Shown here in pieces: positions 51,065 to 62,195 of a stretch of DNA of 64,000 nt. Positions within the stretch are counted from its first letter, which is position 1, and every line of letters starts with the position of its first letter. A program made the translations under genes and the position numbers. Source of the stretch: Pseudomonadota bacterium (GTDB taxonomy: Bacteria; Pseudomonadota; Alphaproteobacteria; Rhizobiales; Beijerinckiaceae); contig JAJXWB010000006.1 in assembly GCA_021781815.1 (NCBI GenBank), positions 1 to 64,000 on the forward strand. Reading direction: 5' to 3'. The notes under the pieces are model-generated. The model worked only from the letters and a program-made list of their open reading frames with translations. It was not told where the DNA came from and ran no database searches.

Positions 51065-51847
51065 ATGCGCCTTGAAGGAAAAACTGCCCTCATCTCCGGC
51101 GCCGCGCGCGGCATCGGCCGCGCCATTGCGCTCAGGCTCGCGCGCGAAGGCGCCGATGTCGGCCTCTTAGATATCAGTTCGGCGATCGAGGATACGGCGG
51201 CTGAAGTGCGCAAGCTCGGTCGCCGCGCGCTGGCTATCGCTTGCGACATTTCAGATTCCGGGCAGGTGAAGGCGGCGGTCGCGCGTGTCGCCGCCGAACT
51301 CCGCCCGGTCGATCTGCTCGTCAACAATGCCGGGATCGTCGACAACATCGCATCCGTCGAGAAAATGAGCGACGAGAAATGGGCGCAGGAGATAGGCGTC
51401 AATCTCACCGGCGCGTTCAACCTCGTGCGCGCGGTCGTCGGCGCCATGGCCGAACGCGGCTTCGGCCGCATCGTCAATATTTCGTCGGTCGCCGCGCGCG
51501 GCGGGCTTGCGCGCCAGGTCGGCTATTCCGCCACCAAGGCCGGCCTGCTCGGCCTCACGCATACGGTCGCGCTTGAATATGCGCGAAATGGCGTGACCTG
51601 CAACGCGGTCCTGCCAGGCATGGTCGAGACGGAGAACGTGCGCGCCATGCCGCAGACGATCCGCGATCGTGCGCTCGCGGCGACGCCGGCGCAGCGCTTC
51701 GGCGAGCCAGAGGAAATCGCCGCGCTGGTCGCATTCCTATGCGGCGACGAAGCGGGCTACATCACCGGCGCGGAAATCGATATTTCCGGCGGCGGCCACC
51801 TCAACACGCTCGTGTTGGGCGGGAGCAGGCCAGCGTCGCTGCGCTGA
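51065..51847 (+). CDS. Short-chain dehydrogenase/reductase (FabG-like)
   Basis: The product is 260 residues: ISGAARGIGRAIALRLAREG, LVNNAGIVDN, NISSVAARGG and YSATKAGLLG, then YITGAEIDISGG. It is FabG-like and would serve as a 3-hydroxyacyl-CoA dehydrogenase in the proposed oxidation pathway. GCGGAGTTCCAA precedes ATG 51065; the longer track start is in the spacer after the previous gene. Confidence 0.9.
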   Translation: MRLEGKTALISGAARGIGRAIALRLAREGADVGLLDISSAIEDTAAEVRKLGRRALAIACDISDSGQVKAAVARVAAELRPVDLLVNNAGIVDNIASVEKMSDEKWAQEIGVNLTGAFNLVRAVVGAMAERGFGRIVNISSVAARGGLARQVGYSATKAGLLGLTHTVALEYARNGVTCNAVLPGMVETENVRAMPQTIRDRALAATPAQRFGEPEEIAALVAFLCGDEAGYITGAEIDISGGGHLNTLVLGGSRPASLR

Positions 51848-52117
51848 ATTGAAGCAGCAGCCGGTTTTCGGGCGTAAACGGCGCCCCCGGCCCCGATGGC
51901 GGGCCTGGCCCTGAAAATCCGAGAATCCCGGATGGGTTCCTTTGCCGTAACGACCGATCTGGCCGACATCGGCCGAAGCGCGCGCCCCGCGCTGGTCCTC
52001 ATTTGCAGCGCCGCAAACACGAACTTGATTTAGATCATAGATTCCCCGGCGCGAAATAAGGTCCGGTGAGGTGGGGCAAGGCCTTCGCAATCAGGGTTTG
52101 CGATCGGGGAGAAGGGT

Positions 52118-52741
52118 ATGGATGCTGTCGGAGAAACGATCGGCGACTCCGCGGTGCGCATGACCAAACCGCCTGGCGCTTATCGGCACGGCGATTTGCG
52201 CAACGCGCTGATCGCCGCTGCAACGGAATTGACGGTGCGCCGCGGCGGACCCGACTTCACCTTGCGTGAGATCGCCAGTCTGACCGGCGTTCGTCATGCG
52301 GCCGTCTACCGGCATTTTGCATCGAAGGGCGCGCTTCTGGAAGAAATCGCGCGCTTGGGCGTGCAGGCGCTCAAAGCGCGCCTCGACAAGGACAAGCCTG
52401 CGCCGCCTGGCGAGCGTCTGGAGGCGATCGCCGGGAGCTATCTGGCCTTCGCCGTGTCCCGCCCCGGCGAATATCGCGTGATGGCGCAGGAAGGCGGCGC
52501 ATCGCCAGCCCAGTATCGCGCCTTGCTCGACATGATGAGCGAGCCGATCGCCGCCGCGCAATCAGCCGGCGTCCTGTGCCGGGATATCTCGCCCGACATG
52601 CTTGCGCGGCTCTGGTGGGCCGAGTTGCACGGCCTCGCCATGCTGGCGCTCAGCGCGGCGATGCAATCGTCCGAACTGGACGAATGTGTGCGTGCGGTCT
52701 CGCGGATCTGGCGCCGGGATTTGACGAAACTGCAGAACTGA
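52118..52741 (+). CDS. TetR-family transcriptional regulator
   Basis: The product is 207 residues. ALIAAATELTVRRGG, TLREIASLTGVRHAAVYRHFASKGALLEEIA is the TetR DNA-binding domain; the C-terminal ligand domain is the WHG/TetR_C_33-like type. GGGGAGAAGGGT precedes the ATG. No palindrome is obvious in the 270 bases upstream. It lies between the SDR genes and a convergent alpha/beta hydrolase, so its target may be the flanking lipid genes. Confidence 0.88.
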   Translation: MDAVGETIGDSAVRMTKPPGAYRHGDLRNALIAAATELTVRRGGPDFTLREIASLTGVRHAAVYRHFASKGALLEEIARLGVQALKARLDKDKPAPPGERLEAIAGSYLAFAVSRPGEYRVMAQEGGASPAQYRALLDMMSEPIAAAQSAGVLCRDISPDMLARLWWAELHGLAMLALSAAMQSSELDECVRAVSRIWRRDLTKLQN

Positions 52742-52765
52742 CGCTGGACAGCAGGAGGCCGCCGT

Positions 52766-53656
52766 CTATCGCGCGGCGCTCGCGAGCAGGAACGCTGCCG
52801 CCTCATCCACCGAACGGCGCGCCTCGGGCATGATCCAGCTCAGAATCGGCCATGCGTGCGGCACGCCGGGCACGATCTTGATCTCCACCTTGACGCCAGC
52901 CGCGCGCGCTTTTTCGGCGACGCGACGCGAGTCGTCGAGCAGGATTTCAGTTGCGGCGACATCAATGAGCAGCGCCGGCAATCCTGCGTAGTCCCCATAC
53001 AGCGGCGAGGCGAGCGGATTGCGCGCGTCGGCGCCGCCAAGATATGCGGCTGCGATTGTGTCCATCCCGTCGGCGACCAGCAGCGGGTCGCTTGCGGCGT
53101 TCCGCCTGATCGAATCGCCGGTGATCGCAAGATCGGTCCACGGCGAAAAAAGACATGCGCCGTCGGGGCCGCGCTCTCCCCGGTCGCGCAGATGAAGCAG
53201 GAGCGCCAGGGTCAATCCGCCGCCCGCCGAATCGCCGGCGACGTAGACTGGGCCATCGACCGAAGCCCGCAACGCCCGCCATGCGGCTGCGGCGTCGTCG
53301 AGCGCGGCCGGAAACGGATGCTCCGGCGCAAGACGGTAGTCCGGCGCGAAAACTCGAAATCCTCGCGCCGCGAAGGAGCCGGTGACGCCGCGATGCGTTT
53401 GCGGCGACATGGCGACATAGCCGCCGCCGTGGAGATAAAGCAGCGTCGCGCGCGGCGACGCGCCGGTATTCGCTTCCGCCCATTCGCCGCCGACGCCGCC
53501 CAGCGCGCCCGGCCGAAAGGTCACGCCACCGGGCGCAAGCGCGGGCGCCGAATTGAACACCCTGCGCACGTCAAGCGGTGTCCGGCAGGCGGACAGCCGC
53601 CTTTTGGTGACATGCCGGATGACGAACGTGATGATGCGCGCGCGAAGACTCGTCAT
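52766..53656 (-). CDS. Alpha/beta hydrolase of the hormone-sensitive lipase (HSL) family
   Basis: The product is 296 residues. LYLHGGGYVAMSP holds the HGGG oxyanion motif, YVAGDSAGGGLTLAL the nucleophile serine, and the acid and base are likely in DVAATEILLDD and GVPHAWP. It is an esterase of the bacterial HSL group. It is followed 9 bases earlier (upstream) by an SDR gene on the same strand, so the two form an operon. Confidence 0.9.
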   Translation of the reverse strand: MTSLRARIITFVIRHVTKRRLSACRTPLDVRRVFNSAPALAPGGVTFRPGALGGVGGEWAEANTGASPRATLLYLHGGGYVAMSPQTHRGVTGSFAARGFRVFAPDYRLAPEHPFPAALDDAAAAWRALRASVDGPVYVAGDSAGGGLTLALLLHLRDRGERGPDGACLFSPWTDLAITGDSIRRNAASDPLLVADGMDTIAAAYLGGADARNPLASPLYGDYAGLPALLIDVAATEILLDDSRRVAEKARAAGVKVEIKIVPGVPHAWPILSWIMPEARRSVDEAAAFLLASAAR

Positions 53657-53665
53657 GTCGTCCTC

Positions 53666-54493
53666 TTACTTCAGCGCGGCTTCGGCGCCGCGCTTCATGA
53701 GCGTCCAGTACCGTGCCGGAAGAAGCCGTTGCAGCCGGTCGCCGCCGCGCGCATCGGCGCCAATCAGCACGCGTGGCGCGCGCCGTTCCACGCCATCCAG
53801 GATTTGGCGCGCCGCCTCCCCCGGCTCTATCGTCAGCAGCGCGTTGAATTTCTGCATGCGTATCGCAAGATCGGGATCATTCGCCCCCGCCGGGATGCGC
53901 GCGTTATTGGAAATGTCGGTCTTCACGCCGCCTGGATGCACGAGAGTGACGCCAACGTCCGTGTCCTGGAGTTCGTGCCGCAGCGATTCCGAAAACCCGC
54001 GCACCCCGAACTTGGCGGCGCAATAGGCGGTCTGGCCGGGTGGCGCGATTAGACCGAACAGGCTTGAAATGTTCACGATGTGCGCAGCCGGGCGCTGCCG
54101 CAGCACAGGCAGGAACGCCTTGCACATGCGCACAGGTCCCCAGAAATTGATCGCCATCAGCCATTCGAAATCGTCGAGCCCGATCTGGTCGAAATCGCCG
54201 GCGAGCGCGACGCCGGCATTGTTGATGACGAGATCCGCCCGCCCGTGGTCGGCGAGGACTGCTTCCGGCAGCGCCTGGATTGCGGCGGCGTCGGCCATAT
54301 CGAACGCATGTTCGCTGACTTTCCGGGCGCTCGCACGGCAAAGCGCGGCGGTGGCCGCCAGCGTCTGCGCGTTGCGGTCGGTGAGCGCAAGTTCCGCCCC
54401 GCGCGACGCGAGATCAAGCGCGAGCGCGCGCCCGATTCCGCCCCCGGCGCCAGTGACGACGGCCACCCCGCCCCTGATCGTGAACGTCGCCAA
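53666..54493 (-). CDS. Short-chain dehydrogenase/reductase
   Basis: The product is 275 residues: VTGAGGGIGRALALDLASRG, NNAGVALAGD, NISSLFGLIAPPGQTAYCAAKFGVRG with the Tyr-x3-Lys pair. The start is TTG at 54493, supported by AGGGGGCGAACAA upstream; no in-frame ATG is better placed. The C-terminal region (LQRLLPARYWTLMKRG) is typical of classical SDRs paired with HSL-type hydrolases. Confidence 0.88.
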   Translation of the reverse strand: MATFTIRGGVAVVTGAGGGIGRALALDLASRGAELALTDRNAQTLAATAALCRASARKVSEHAFDMADAAAIQALPEAVLADHGRADLVINNAGVALAGDFDQIGLDDFEWLMAINFWGPVRMCKAFLPVLRQRPAAHIVNISSLFGLIAPPGQTAYCAAKFGVRGFSESLRHELQDTDVGVTLVHPGGVKTDISNNARIPAGANDPDLAIRMQKFNALLTIEPGEAARQILDGVERRAPRVLIGADARGGDRLQRLLPARYWTLMKRGAEAALK

Positions 54494-54884
54494 TTGTTCG
54501 CCCCCTTGCGCCGGAAACCAAGGCTATCGAGCGGATGTGGGCGGCGCAACCTGTGCGGAGCGCGGGTGGCGCCCCGCGCGCGGGGCAGGTTGCGTCCGAC
54601 CTGCCCTTCGTGGTCTGAATACACGGCCCTTTCCCTCGGAGTCCCCGTGCAACAGTCCAGCGATCATTCCACGCGCCCATCGCGGCGGAGGTTTGCAAGT
54701 CCGCTGCTGCGATGCCCTGTCAGCCCGACGGTGGGCGGCGGCGCCAACAGTCTCGCGTCGGACGAGCCTATGACGCGACGCCATGTGGAAGCAGGAACAA
54801 CCTTGCAGGCGATCCCGTCGGTTCACGACATTCTCGCCCGCCAGTCATGGGCTCCAGCGCGGAGATTCAGGAACGAGGTCTCGT
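54494..54884. promoter_or_regulatory. Divergent promoter region with a long inverted repeat
   Basis: No gene is supportable in these 391 bases. CGCAACCTG at 54545-54553 and CAGGTTGCG at 54586-54594 form a 9-bp inverted repeat enclosing a GC-rich inner hairpin (GGCGCC-type and CCCCGCG/CGCGGGG pairing). It could be an operator, cruciform or RNA hairpin for the minus-strand SDR transcript. Confidence 0.4.
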
Positions 54885-56309
54885 TTGAACGCTCCTGATA
54901 CACGCCGCGACGACACGCTCGCGGAAATTGCTCTCATCGTCGGCGCCGGGAATGTTCTGACTGCGCCCGAGGACATGCAGAGCTACCTCGTCGAGGAGCG
55001 CGGTCTATACAAAGGCGCGGCGCGCGCGATCGTGCGCCCGGCCGATACCGCGCAGGTTTCGCGCATTGTGGCGCTCTGTAATGCGCGCGGCGTCGGGATC
55101 GTGCCACAGGGCGGCAATACCGGGCTGGTCGGCGGCCAGATCCCATCCGGCGCCGGTGACGAGATCGTGCTGTCGCTGCGCCGCCTCGATCGAATCCGCG
55201 AGATCGACGCGAAAGCCAACGCCATGACGGTGGAGGCGGGCGTCGTTCTTCAGCGCGCGCAGGAAGAGGCGGACAGGGCGAACCGGCTTTTCCCACTCTC
55301 GCTCGCTGCGGAAGGCTCTTGCACGATCGGCGGCAATCTTTCGACCAACGCCGGCGGCGTCGCTGCGATCGCCTATGGCGTCGCCCGCGATCTGGCGCTT
55401 GGGCTCGAAGTGGTGCTGGCCGACGGGCGCGTGATGTCGACGCTTGGCAAACTGAAGAAGGACAATACCGGCTACGATTTGAAGAACCTGTTCATCGGCG
55501 CGGAGGGCACCCTCGGGATCATCACTGCTGCCGTCCTGAAACTGTTTCCCAAACCGCGCGCGACGGCGACCGCCTTCATCGGACTCGCCTCGCCGCACGC
55601 GGCGCTCGACCTACTCGGCCTCGCGCAGGAGCGCGCCGGCGCCGATGTGAAGAGCTTCGAACTGTCGCCGCGGATCGGCGTCGATTTCGTCCTGCGGCGA
55701 GGCGCTGGCGCGCGCGACCCGCTTGCTGCCCCGCACGCCTGGTATGTGCTGATGGAACTGGCGTCGCAGACCGATGGATCCCTCGAAACGACCATCGAGA
55801 CCATTCTCTCCGAGGCGGTCGAACGCGGCTTCGTCGAGGACGCTGTCATCGCCGCCTCGCTCGACCAGCGTCTCGACTTCTGGCGATTGCGCGAACTTCT
55901 GTCGGAAGCGCAGAAGTACGAGGGCGGGTCGATCAAGCACGACGTCTCCGTGCCGATTTCTTCGGCGCCCGCTTTTCTGGACGACGTTGAGCAAGCTGTC
56001 GCAGCAGCGATTCCGGGCGCGAGGCTGGTCGCCTTCGGCCATCTCGGCGACGGCAACATCCATTGCAACGTGTCGCAACCGGTCGGCGCCGACAAGGCGG
56101 CGTTTTTGGCGCGTTGGAGCGAAGTGAACGCAATCGTGCACGGCCTCGTCGCGAAATATGCGGGATCGATTTCGGCCGAACACGGAATCGGCGTGCTGAA
56201 GCGGGACGAACTGCCGCACGTCAAGGATCCGGTCGCACTCGACCTCATGCGCACGTTGAAGAAGACGCTGGATCCCAACAACATCCTGAATCCCGGCAAA
56301 GTGCTGTAA
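54885..56309 (+). CDS. FAD-binding oxidoreductase of the D-lactate/2-hydroxyglutarate dehydrogenase type
   Basis: The product is 474 residues. The FAD domain has IVPQGGNTGLVGGQIPSG and SLAAEGSCTIGGNLSTNAGGV, then NLFIGAEGTLGIITAA; the C-terminal FAD-oxidase domain ends GHLGDGNIHCNVSQP and EHGIGVLKRDEL ... DPNNILNPGKVL. It resembles D-2-hydroxyacid dehydrogenases. TTG 54885 with GAGG six bases upstream gives the usual family length; the longer track ORF from ATG 54783 adds a non-homologous, arginine-rich leader. Confidence 0.9.
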   Translation: MNAPDTRRDDTLAEIALIVGAGNVLTAPEDMQSYLVEERGLYKGAARAIVRPADTAQVSRIVALCNARGVGIVPQGGNTGLVGGQIPSGAGDEIVLSLRRLDRIREIDAKANAMTVEAGVVLQRAQEEADRANRLFPLSLAAEGSCTIGGNLSTNAGGVAAIAYGVARDLALGLEVVLADGRVMSTLGKLKKDNTGYDLKNLFIGAEGTLGIITAAVLKLFPKPRATATAFIGLASPHAALDLLGLAQERAGADVKSFELSPRIGVDFVLRRGAGARDPLAAPHAWYVLMELASQTDGSLETTIETILSEAVERGFVEDAVIAASLDQRLDFWRLRELLSEAQKYEGGSIKHDVSVPISSAPAFLDDVEQAVAAAIPGARLVAFGHLGDGNIHCNVSQPVGADKAAFLARWSEVNAIVHGLVAKYAGSISAEHGIGVLKRDELPHVKDPVALDLMRTLKKTLDPNNILNPGKVL

Positions 56310-56332
56310 CGCCGGCAAATCGTGAGGAACGC

Positions 56333-57139
56333 ATGAAGGACAGGATTGCCATCGATATGAAGGACGGCGTCGCCGACGTCCGCATGATCCGCGCCGACAA
56401 GATGAACGCCCTTGACGAAGCTATGTTCAGCGGCCTGATCGAGGCGGGAGAAAAGCTCTCGGCTATGCATGGCTTGCGCGCAGTCGTGCTGTCGGGCGAG
56501 GGCCGCGCTTTTTGCGCCGGCCTCGACATGGGCCGGTTCGAGGACATGAAAAACAAGGGCGAGGCGCTGGCCGGACTTCGCGATCTGACTGTTCGCACGC
56601 ACGGGGTCGCCAACCGCCCGCAATGGGCGGCGTGGCTCTGGCGCGAACTGCCCGTGCCAGTGATTGCAGCCGTTCACGGCGTCGCATTCGGCGGCGGCTT
56701 CCAGATCGCGCTCGGCGCAGACATGCGCTACGCGACCCCCGATGCAAGAATGTCGGTGATGGAAATTCGCTGGGGGTTGGTGCCGGATGTCGCGGGCACC
56801 CAGCTCATGCGCCATCTCTGCCGGGAGGATATCGTCCGCGAATTGACCTATACCGGCCGCATTTTCTCAGGCGAGGAGGCTTTCTCCTACGGCCTTGTCA
56901 CCCGCGTGACAGCCGATCCGCGCTCCGCGGCGCTGGAGACGGCCCGCGAGATCGCCGGCAAGAGCCCGCATGCGATCCGCGCCGCCAAACGCCTGCTCAA
57001 TCTCGCAGTCGCAACCGACGCCGGGACCGGCCTGACTGCTGAATCCGTCGAACAGCTCAAATTGATCGGCAGCCCCAACCAGATTGAGGCGGTCCGCGCC
57101 CAGATCGATCGCCGAACGCCGGATTTCAAGGACGTCTGA
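56333..57139 (+). CDS. Crotonase-family protein (enoyl-CoA hydratase-like)
   Basis: The product is 268 residues. VADVRMIRADKMNALDEAM, AFCAGLDMGRFEDM and VHGVAFGGGFQIALGADMRYA carry the CoA site and oxyanion hole; MEIRWGLVPDVAGTQ lies at the usual second-glutamate region. GTGAGGAACGC precedes ATG 56333, 23 bases after the FAD oxidase stop, so they are cotranscribed. The long track ORF starts far inside the previous gene. Confidence 0.9.
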   Translation: MKDRIAIDMKDGVADVRMIRADKMNALDEAMFSGLIEAGEKLSAMHGLRAVVLSGEGRAFCAGLDMGRFEDMKNKGEALAGLRDLTVRTHGVANRPQWAAWLWRELPVPVIAAVHGVAFGGGFQIALGADMRYATPDARMSVMEIRWGLVPDVAGTQLMRHLCREDIVRELTYTGRIFSGEEAFSYGLVTRVTADPRSAALETAREIAGKSPHAIRAAKRLLNLAVATDAGTGLTAESVEQLKLIGSPNQIEAVRAQIDRRTPDFKDV

Positions 57140-57292
57140 CCGGGCGACCGGGCGAAAATCAAGCCGCTCGCGCCTTCCCCTTGCCAGCGCAGCCGGCGTG
57201 TTGCTAATTGCGCGGTCTCCGGGCGCCGCGAGCGGCGCGCGCGAGGCCAGTTTCGCGGGCGGGATGGTCCGTTGCGCTGGAAACATCCGTAG

Positions 57293-59274
<1,982 letters not shown>

Positions 59275-59283
59275 GGGACGGGC

Positions 59284-59607
59284 ATGGATCGCGAAACATC
59301 CGCCGTGGACACCGCCAGCGCCGACCGCATTCGCATTCTCGAATTCCAGGTCGATCACCTCCGCCGCGAACTGGAATTGCTGGAAGCGCGGCACGCGGAG
59401 GCCATTTACAGCGTCGCCTGGCATTTCGGCTGGCCAGTGCGCGTGATCGAGCGCGCAATCCGCCGCGCGCTCGCGCGTGGCGCGGCCCCCGCGCCTGACG
59501 CGGCCATGCCCCCCGGAGCGCGCCTCGACCTGCAACCGCCACCGCAGCCAATGACCGCCGAACGGCTCGCTGCACGCATCGCGCGGCGCATCGTCCGGCC
59601 GGTCTGA
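59284..59607 (+). CDS. Small coiled-coil protein in the rhamnose/glycosyltransferase operon
   Basis: The product is 107 residues. Residues 14-42 (RIRILEFQVDHLRRELELLEARHAEAIY) form a heptad coil, followed by WHFGWPVRVIERAIRRAL and a proline-rich, then basic tail. GAGGGACGGGC precedes the ATG, and the gene sits between rmd and the glycosyltransferase with spacers of about 10 bases, so it is part of the operon. Similar short coil-plus-amphipathic-helix segments occur at the ends of surface-polysaccharide glycosyltransferases; function unknown. Confidence 0.7.
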   Translation: MDRETSAVDTASADRIRILEFQVDHLRRELELLEARHAEAIYSVAWHFGWPVRVIERAIRRALARGAAPAPDAAMPPGARLDLQPPPQPMTAERLAARIARRIVRPV

Positions 59608-59617
59608 GAGCGCGCCG

Positions 59618-62143
59618 GTGCGCATCCTTTTCGACCTCATTGGCGCGCAAACTGACTCACGACGGCGCGGAATCGGCCGCTACACGCGCGCGCTTGCGTT
59701 GGAAATGCTCCGGCAGCGCGGCGATGACGAGCTTGCGTTCGCGCTCAGCGCCAACTTCGCCGAGGCAGCGAACGATCTGCGACGGGACATCGGCCGGATC
59801 GCGCCGCAGACGCGCTTCGCGACCTATGCGACGCCGCATTCCGCGCGCTATGCGGCTCCCCGTTCCGATCCAGCCCGCCGGCTTGGCGAGACGATTATTC
59901 GCCGGGTCGTGACCGGCGCGGACCCGGACGCCTACTTCGTATCCAGCGTGTTCGAGGCGTGGCCGCCGGATTTCGCCCTGCCGGATTTCGCCCGTCTGCC
60001 AACCCGCCTGGGGGTGGTGCTGGTGCATGATTTCATCCCGGCCATCTTCCCTGACCTCTATCTGCGCGACCGGACAACCGCGCGATTCTTCGCGGAACAG
60101 ATGAAGGCGACGGCCAGCGCCGATTTGCTGCTCGCCAATTCGGATTGCACCAGACTCGACACGATACGCCTGCTGGGGGTTGAGCCCTCCCGCGTGGTCA
60201 CGATTTCTGCTGCTGCGGAGCCAATCTTTCGCCCGATGGCGCCCGGCGATGGCGATGACGAGATCCGCCAGCGCCTCGGCGTGCGTGCGCCCTTCGTCTT
60301 CTGCGCATCCGGAGATGACCCGCGCAAGAATGTAGCCGCCGCAATTGACGCTTTCGCCAGTCTCGACAGGCGTGATCGAGACGCACGCCAGCTCGTCCTG
60401 TTGACGCCGCTCGACCAGGATCACGAGCGCCGCCTGCGCGCCCGGGCGCGCAAGGCGGGCCTGCAGGATCACGAACTGGTCATTCTCAGGCGAGTCGACG
60501 ATTCCGACCTCGTCTTTCTGTATTCGCATTGCGAATTGTTCTTCTTTCCTTCCCTCTACGAGGGGTTCGGGTTGCCGGTGCTTGAAGCCATGCAATGTGG
60601 CGCGCCGGTGCTGGTCGGCGACAATTCGAGCCTGCGCGAAATCGTCGATCGTGCGGATTTGCGGTGCGATACGGCTTCGCCGCGCGCAACTGCAACCGCG
60701 ATGGCGGCGCTGCTGCGCGATCAGGCTCGCCTGGCGGAATCGAGCGCATGGGGCCTCGCGCGCGCCAAAGACTTTTCTTGGGAGAAAACGGCCGTCCGCG
60801 CGCTCGACGCCATACGCGACGCCTGGCGACGACCGCCCGCTGTCGCCCGCGCCAGACCGCTGCCCGCGTCGCTTCTGCTCACGGATGGTCTGGAAGCGGA
60901 GGCCGCCGAAATCCTGAAATCAGCGCCAGCGTCTCTATCGGCGAACACCGCAGCCGATTGCATTCTCGCGTCCTGTCCGGACCTCTACAACGGCGTGCGG
61001 CGGCGGTTGCTCGTGGATGTCACGACTATCGTGGCGAAGGACGACCGCACCGGCATTCAGCGCGTCGTGCGCAATGTCGTGAAGGCGCTGTACCTCGATT
61101 CCGATCCGGGCGCCGTGACGCCGGTCGCCGTCCGATTGCGCAACGGCGCCCTCGTCTCCTGCGAAAGCTATATGGCCGTGCTGACCGGCGTCGCGCAAAC
61201 CGTCCCTGAAGCGGAGATCGAGATCGCCCCGGGCGACCGCCTGCTGATGCTCGACAATTCCTGGGCGGATTTTGAGCGCTTCGCCGGAGTGTTTGCGCAG
61301 GTGCGCGCGGCTGGCGGCATGGTCGTCTCCTGCATCTACGATCTCATTCCGCAGCTTTACAAGGGCGCTTCGATCGGGCGCGTGCCAGAGATTCATCTGG
61401 CCTGGTTGAAGGCCGCGCTCGTGGAAAGCGATGGGGTCATCGCCATTTCGCGCACGGTCGCGGAAGAATTGTGCGACTACATCGCGCAGCGCGCGCTGGC
61501 GACCCGGCCCGGTCTGCGCATCGGCTGGTTCCACTGCGGTTCGGACCTGGCGCCTGCAGGCAACGGCCGCGCGACGCAGCCCATGCGGGAAGCCATGGCG
61601 TCGTCTGCGCCAACCTTCCTGCTCGTCGGCACGATCGAGCCGCGCAAGGGACACACGATTGCGCTCGCCGCCTTCGAGGCGCTCTGGCGCGCCGGCGGCG
61701 ATGCGCATCTTATGCTGATCGGCCGTCGCGGCTGGCACGTCGAGGCGTTGATCGAAGACATTGAGAGCCACGCGGAATTCGGTCGCCGCCTATTCTGGTT
61801 CGAGGACGCCGACGATTCCGACCTCGCCTGCGCCTACGACAATTGCGCCGCAGTGCTCGCGCCATCCTATGCGGAAGGCTTCGGCCTGCCTCTGGCTGAG
61901 GCCGCATGGAAGGGGAAACCGGTGATCTGCAGCGACATTCCGGTTTTCCGCGAAATCGGCGGCCGCGGCGCGCTCTATTTTCGGGTCAACGATTCAGCGG
62001 CCCTCGCCGCAGTCCTGGACGACTTCATCGCGGGCCGGGCGACCGGCGACGCCGCGCTGATCATAAAGCCTACATGGCGCGAAGCGGCGGCGCGCATTGT
62101 CGAGGTCGTCATGCGCGACGACTGGATGCGCGCTTTGACGTGA
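59618..62143 (+). CDS. Tandem-domain family 4 glycosyltransferase
   Basis: The product is 841 residues, starting at GTG. The first GT-B module (about 1-395) ends with FFFPSLYEGFGLPVLEAMQCGAPVL; the second (about 460-841) begins LLVDVTTIVAKDDRTGIQRVVRN and ends VLAPSYAEGFGLPLAEAAWKGKPVICSD. Both carry the E-x7-E donor-binding motif of GT4 enzymes. Directly after gmd-rmd, it probably transfers D-rhamnose (or mannose) with two different linkages into a surface polysaccharide. Cytoplasmic or peripheral membrane. Confidence 0.9.
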   Translation: MRILFDLIGAQTDSRRRGIGRYTRALALEMLRQRGDDELAFALSANFAEAANDLRRDIGRIAPQTRFATYATPHSARYAAPRSDPARRLGETIIRRVVTGADPDAYFVSSVFEAWPPDFALPDFARLPTRLGVVLVHDFIPAIFPDLYLRDRTTARFFAEQMKATASADLLLANSDCTRLDTIRLLGVEPSRVVTISAAAEPIFRPMAPGDGDDEIRQRLGVRAPFVFCASGDDPRKNVAAAIDAFASLDRRDRDARQLVLLTPLDQDHERRLRARARKAGLQDHELVILRRVDDSDLVFLYSHCELFFFPSLYEGFGLPVLEAMQCGAPVLVGDNSSLREIVDRADLRCDTASPRATATAMAALLRDQARLAESSAWGLARAKDFSWEKTAVRALDAIRDAWRRPPAVARARPLPASLLLTDGLEAEAAEILKSAPASLSANTAADCILASCPDLYNGVRRRLLVDVTTIVAKDDRTGIQRVVRNVVKALYLDSDPGAVTPVAVRLRNGALVSCESYMAVLTGVAQTVPEAEIEIAPGDRLLMLDNSWADFERFAGVFAQVRAAGGMVVSCIYDLIPQLYKGASIGRVPEIHLAWLKAALVESDGVIAISRTVAEELCDYIAQRALATRPGLRIGWFHCGSDLAPAGNGRATQPMREAMASSAPTFLLVGTIEPRKGHTIALAAFEALWRAGGDAHLMLIGRRGWHVEALIEDIESHAEFGRRLFWFEDADDSDLACAYDNCAAVLAPSYAEGFGLPLAEAAWKGKPVICSDIPVFREIGGRGALYFRVNDSAALAAVLDDFIAGRATGDAALIIKPTWREAAARIVEVVMRDDWMRALT

Positions 62144-62195
62144 TGACAAGAATTGCCGTTTCATCCACACTCCCCTTGTGGGGACAGGAGGGCGC

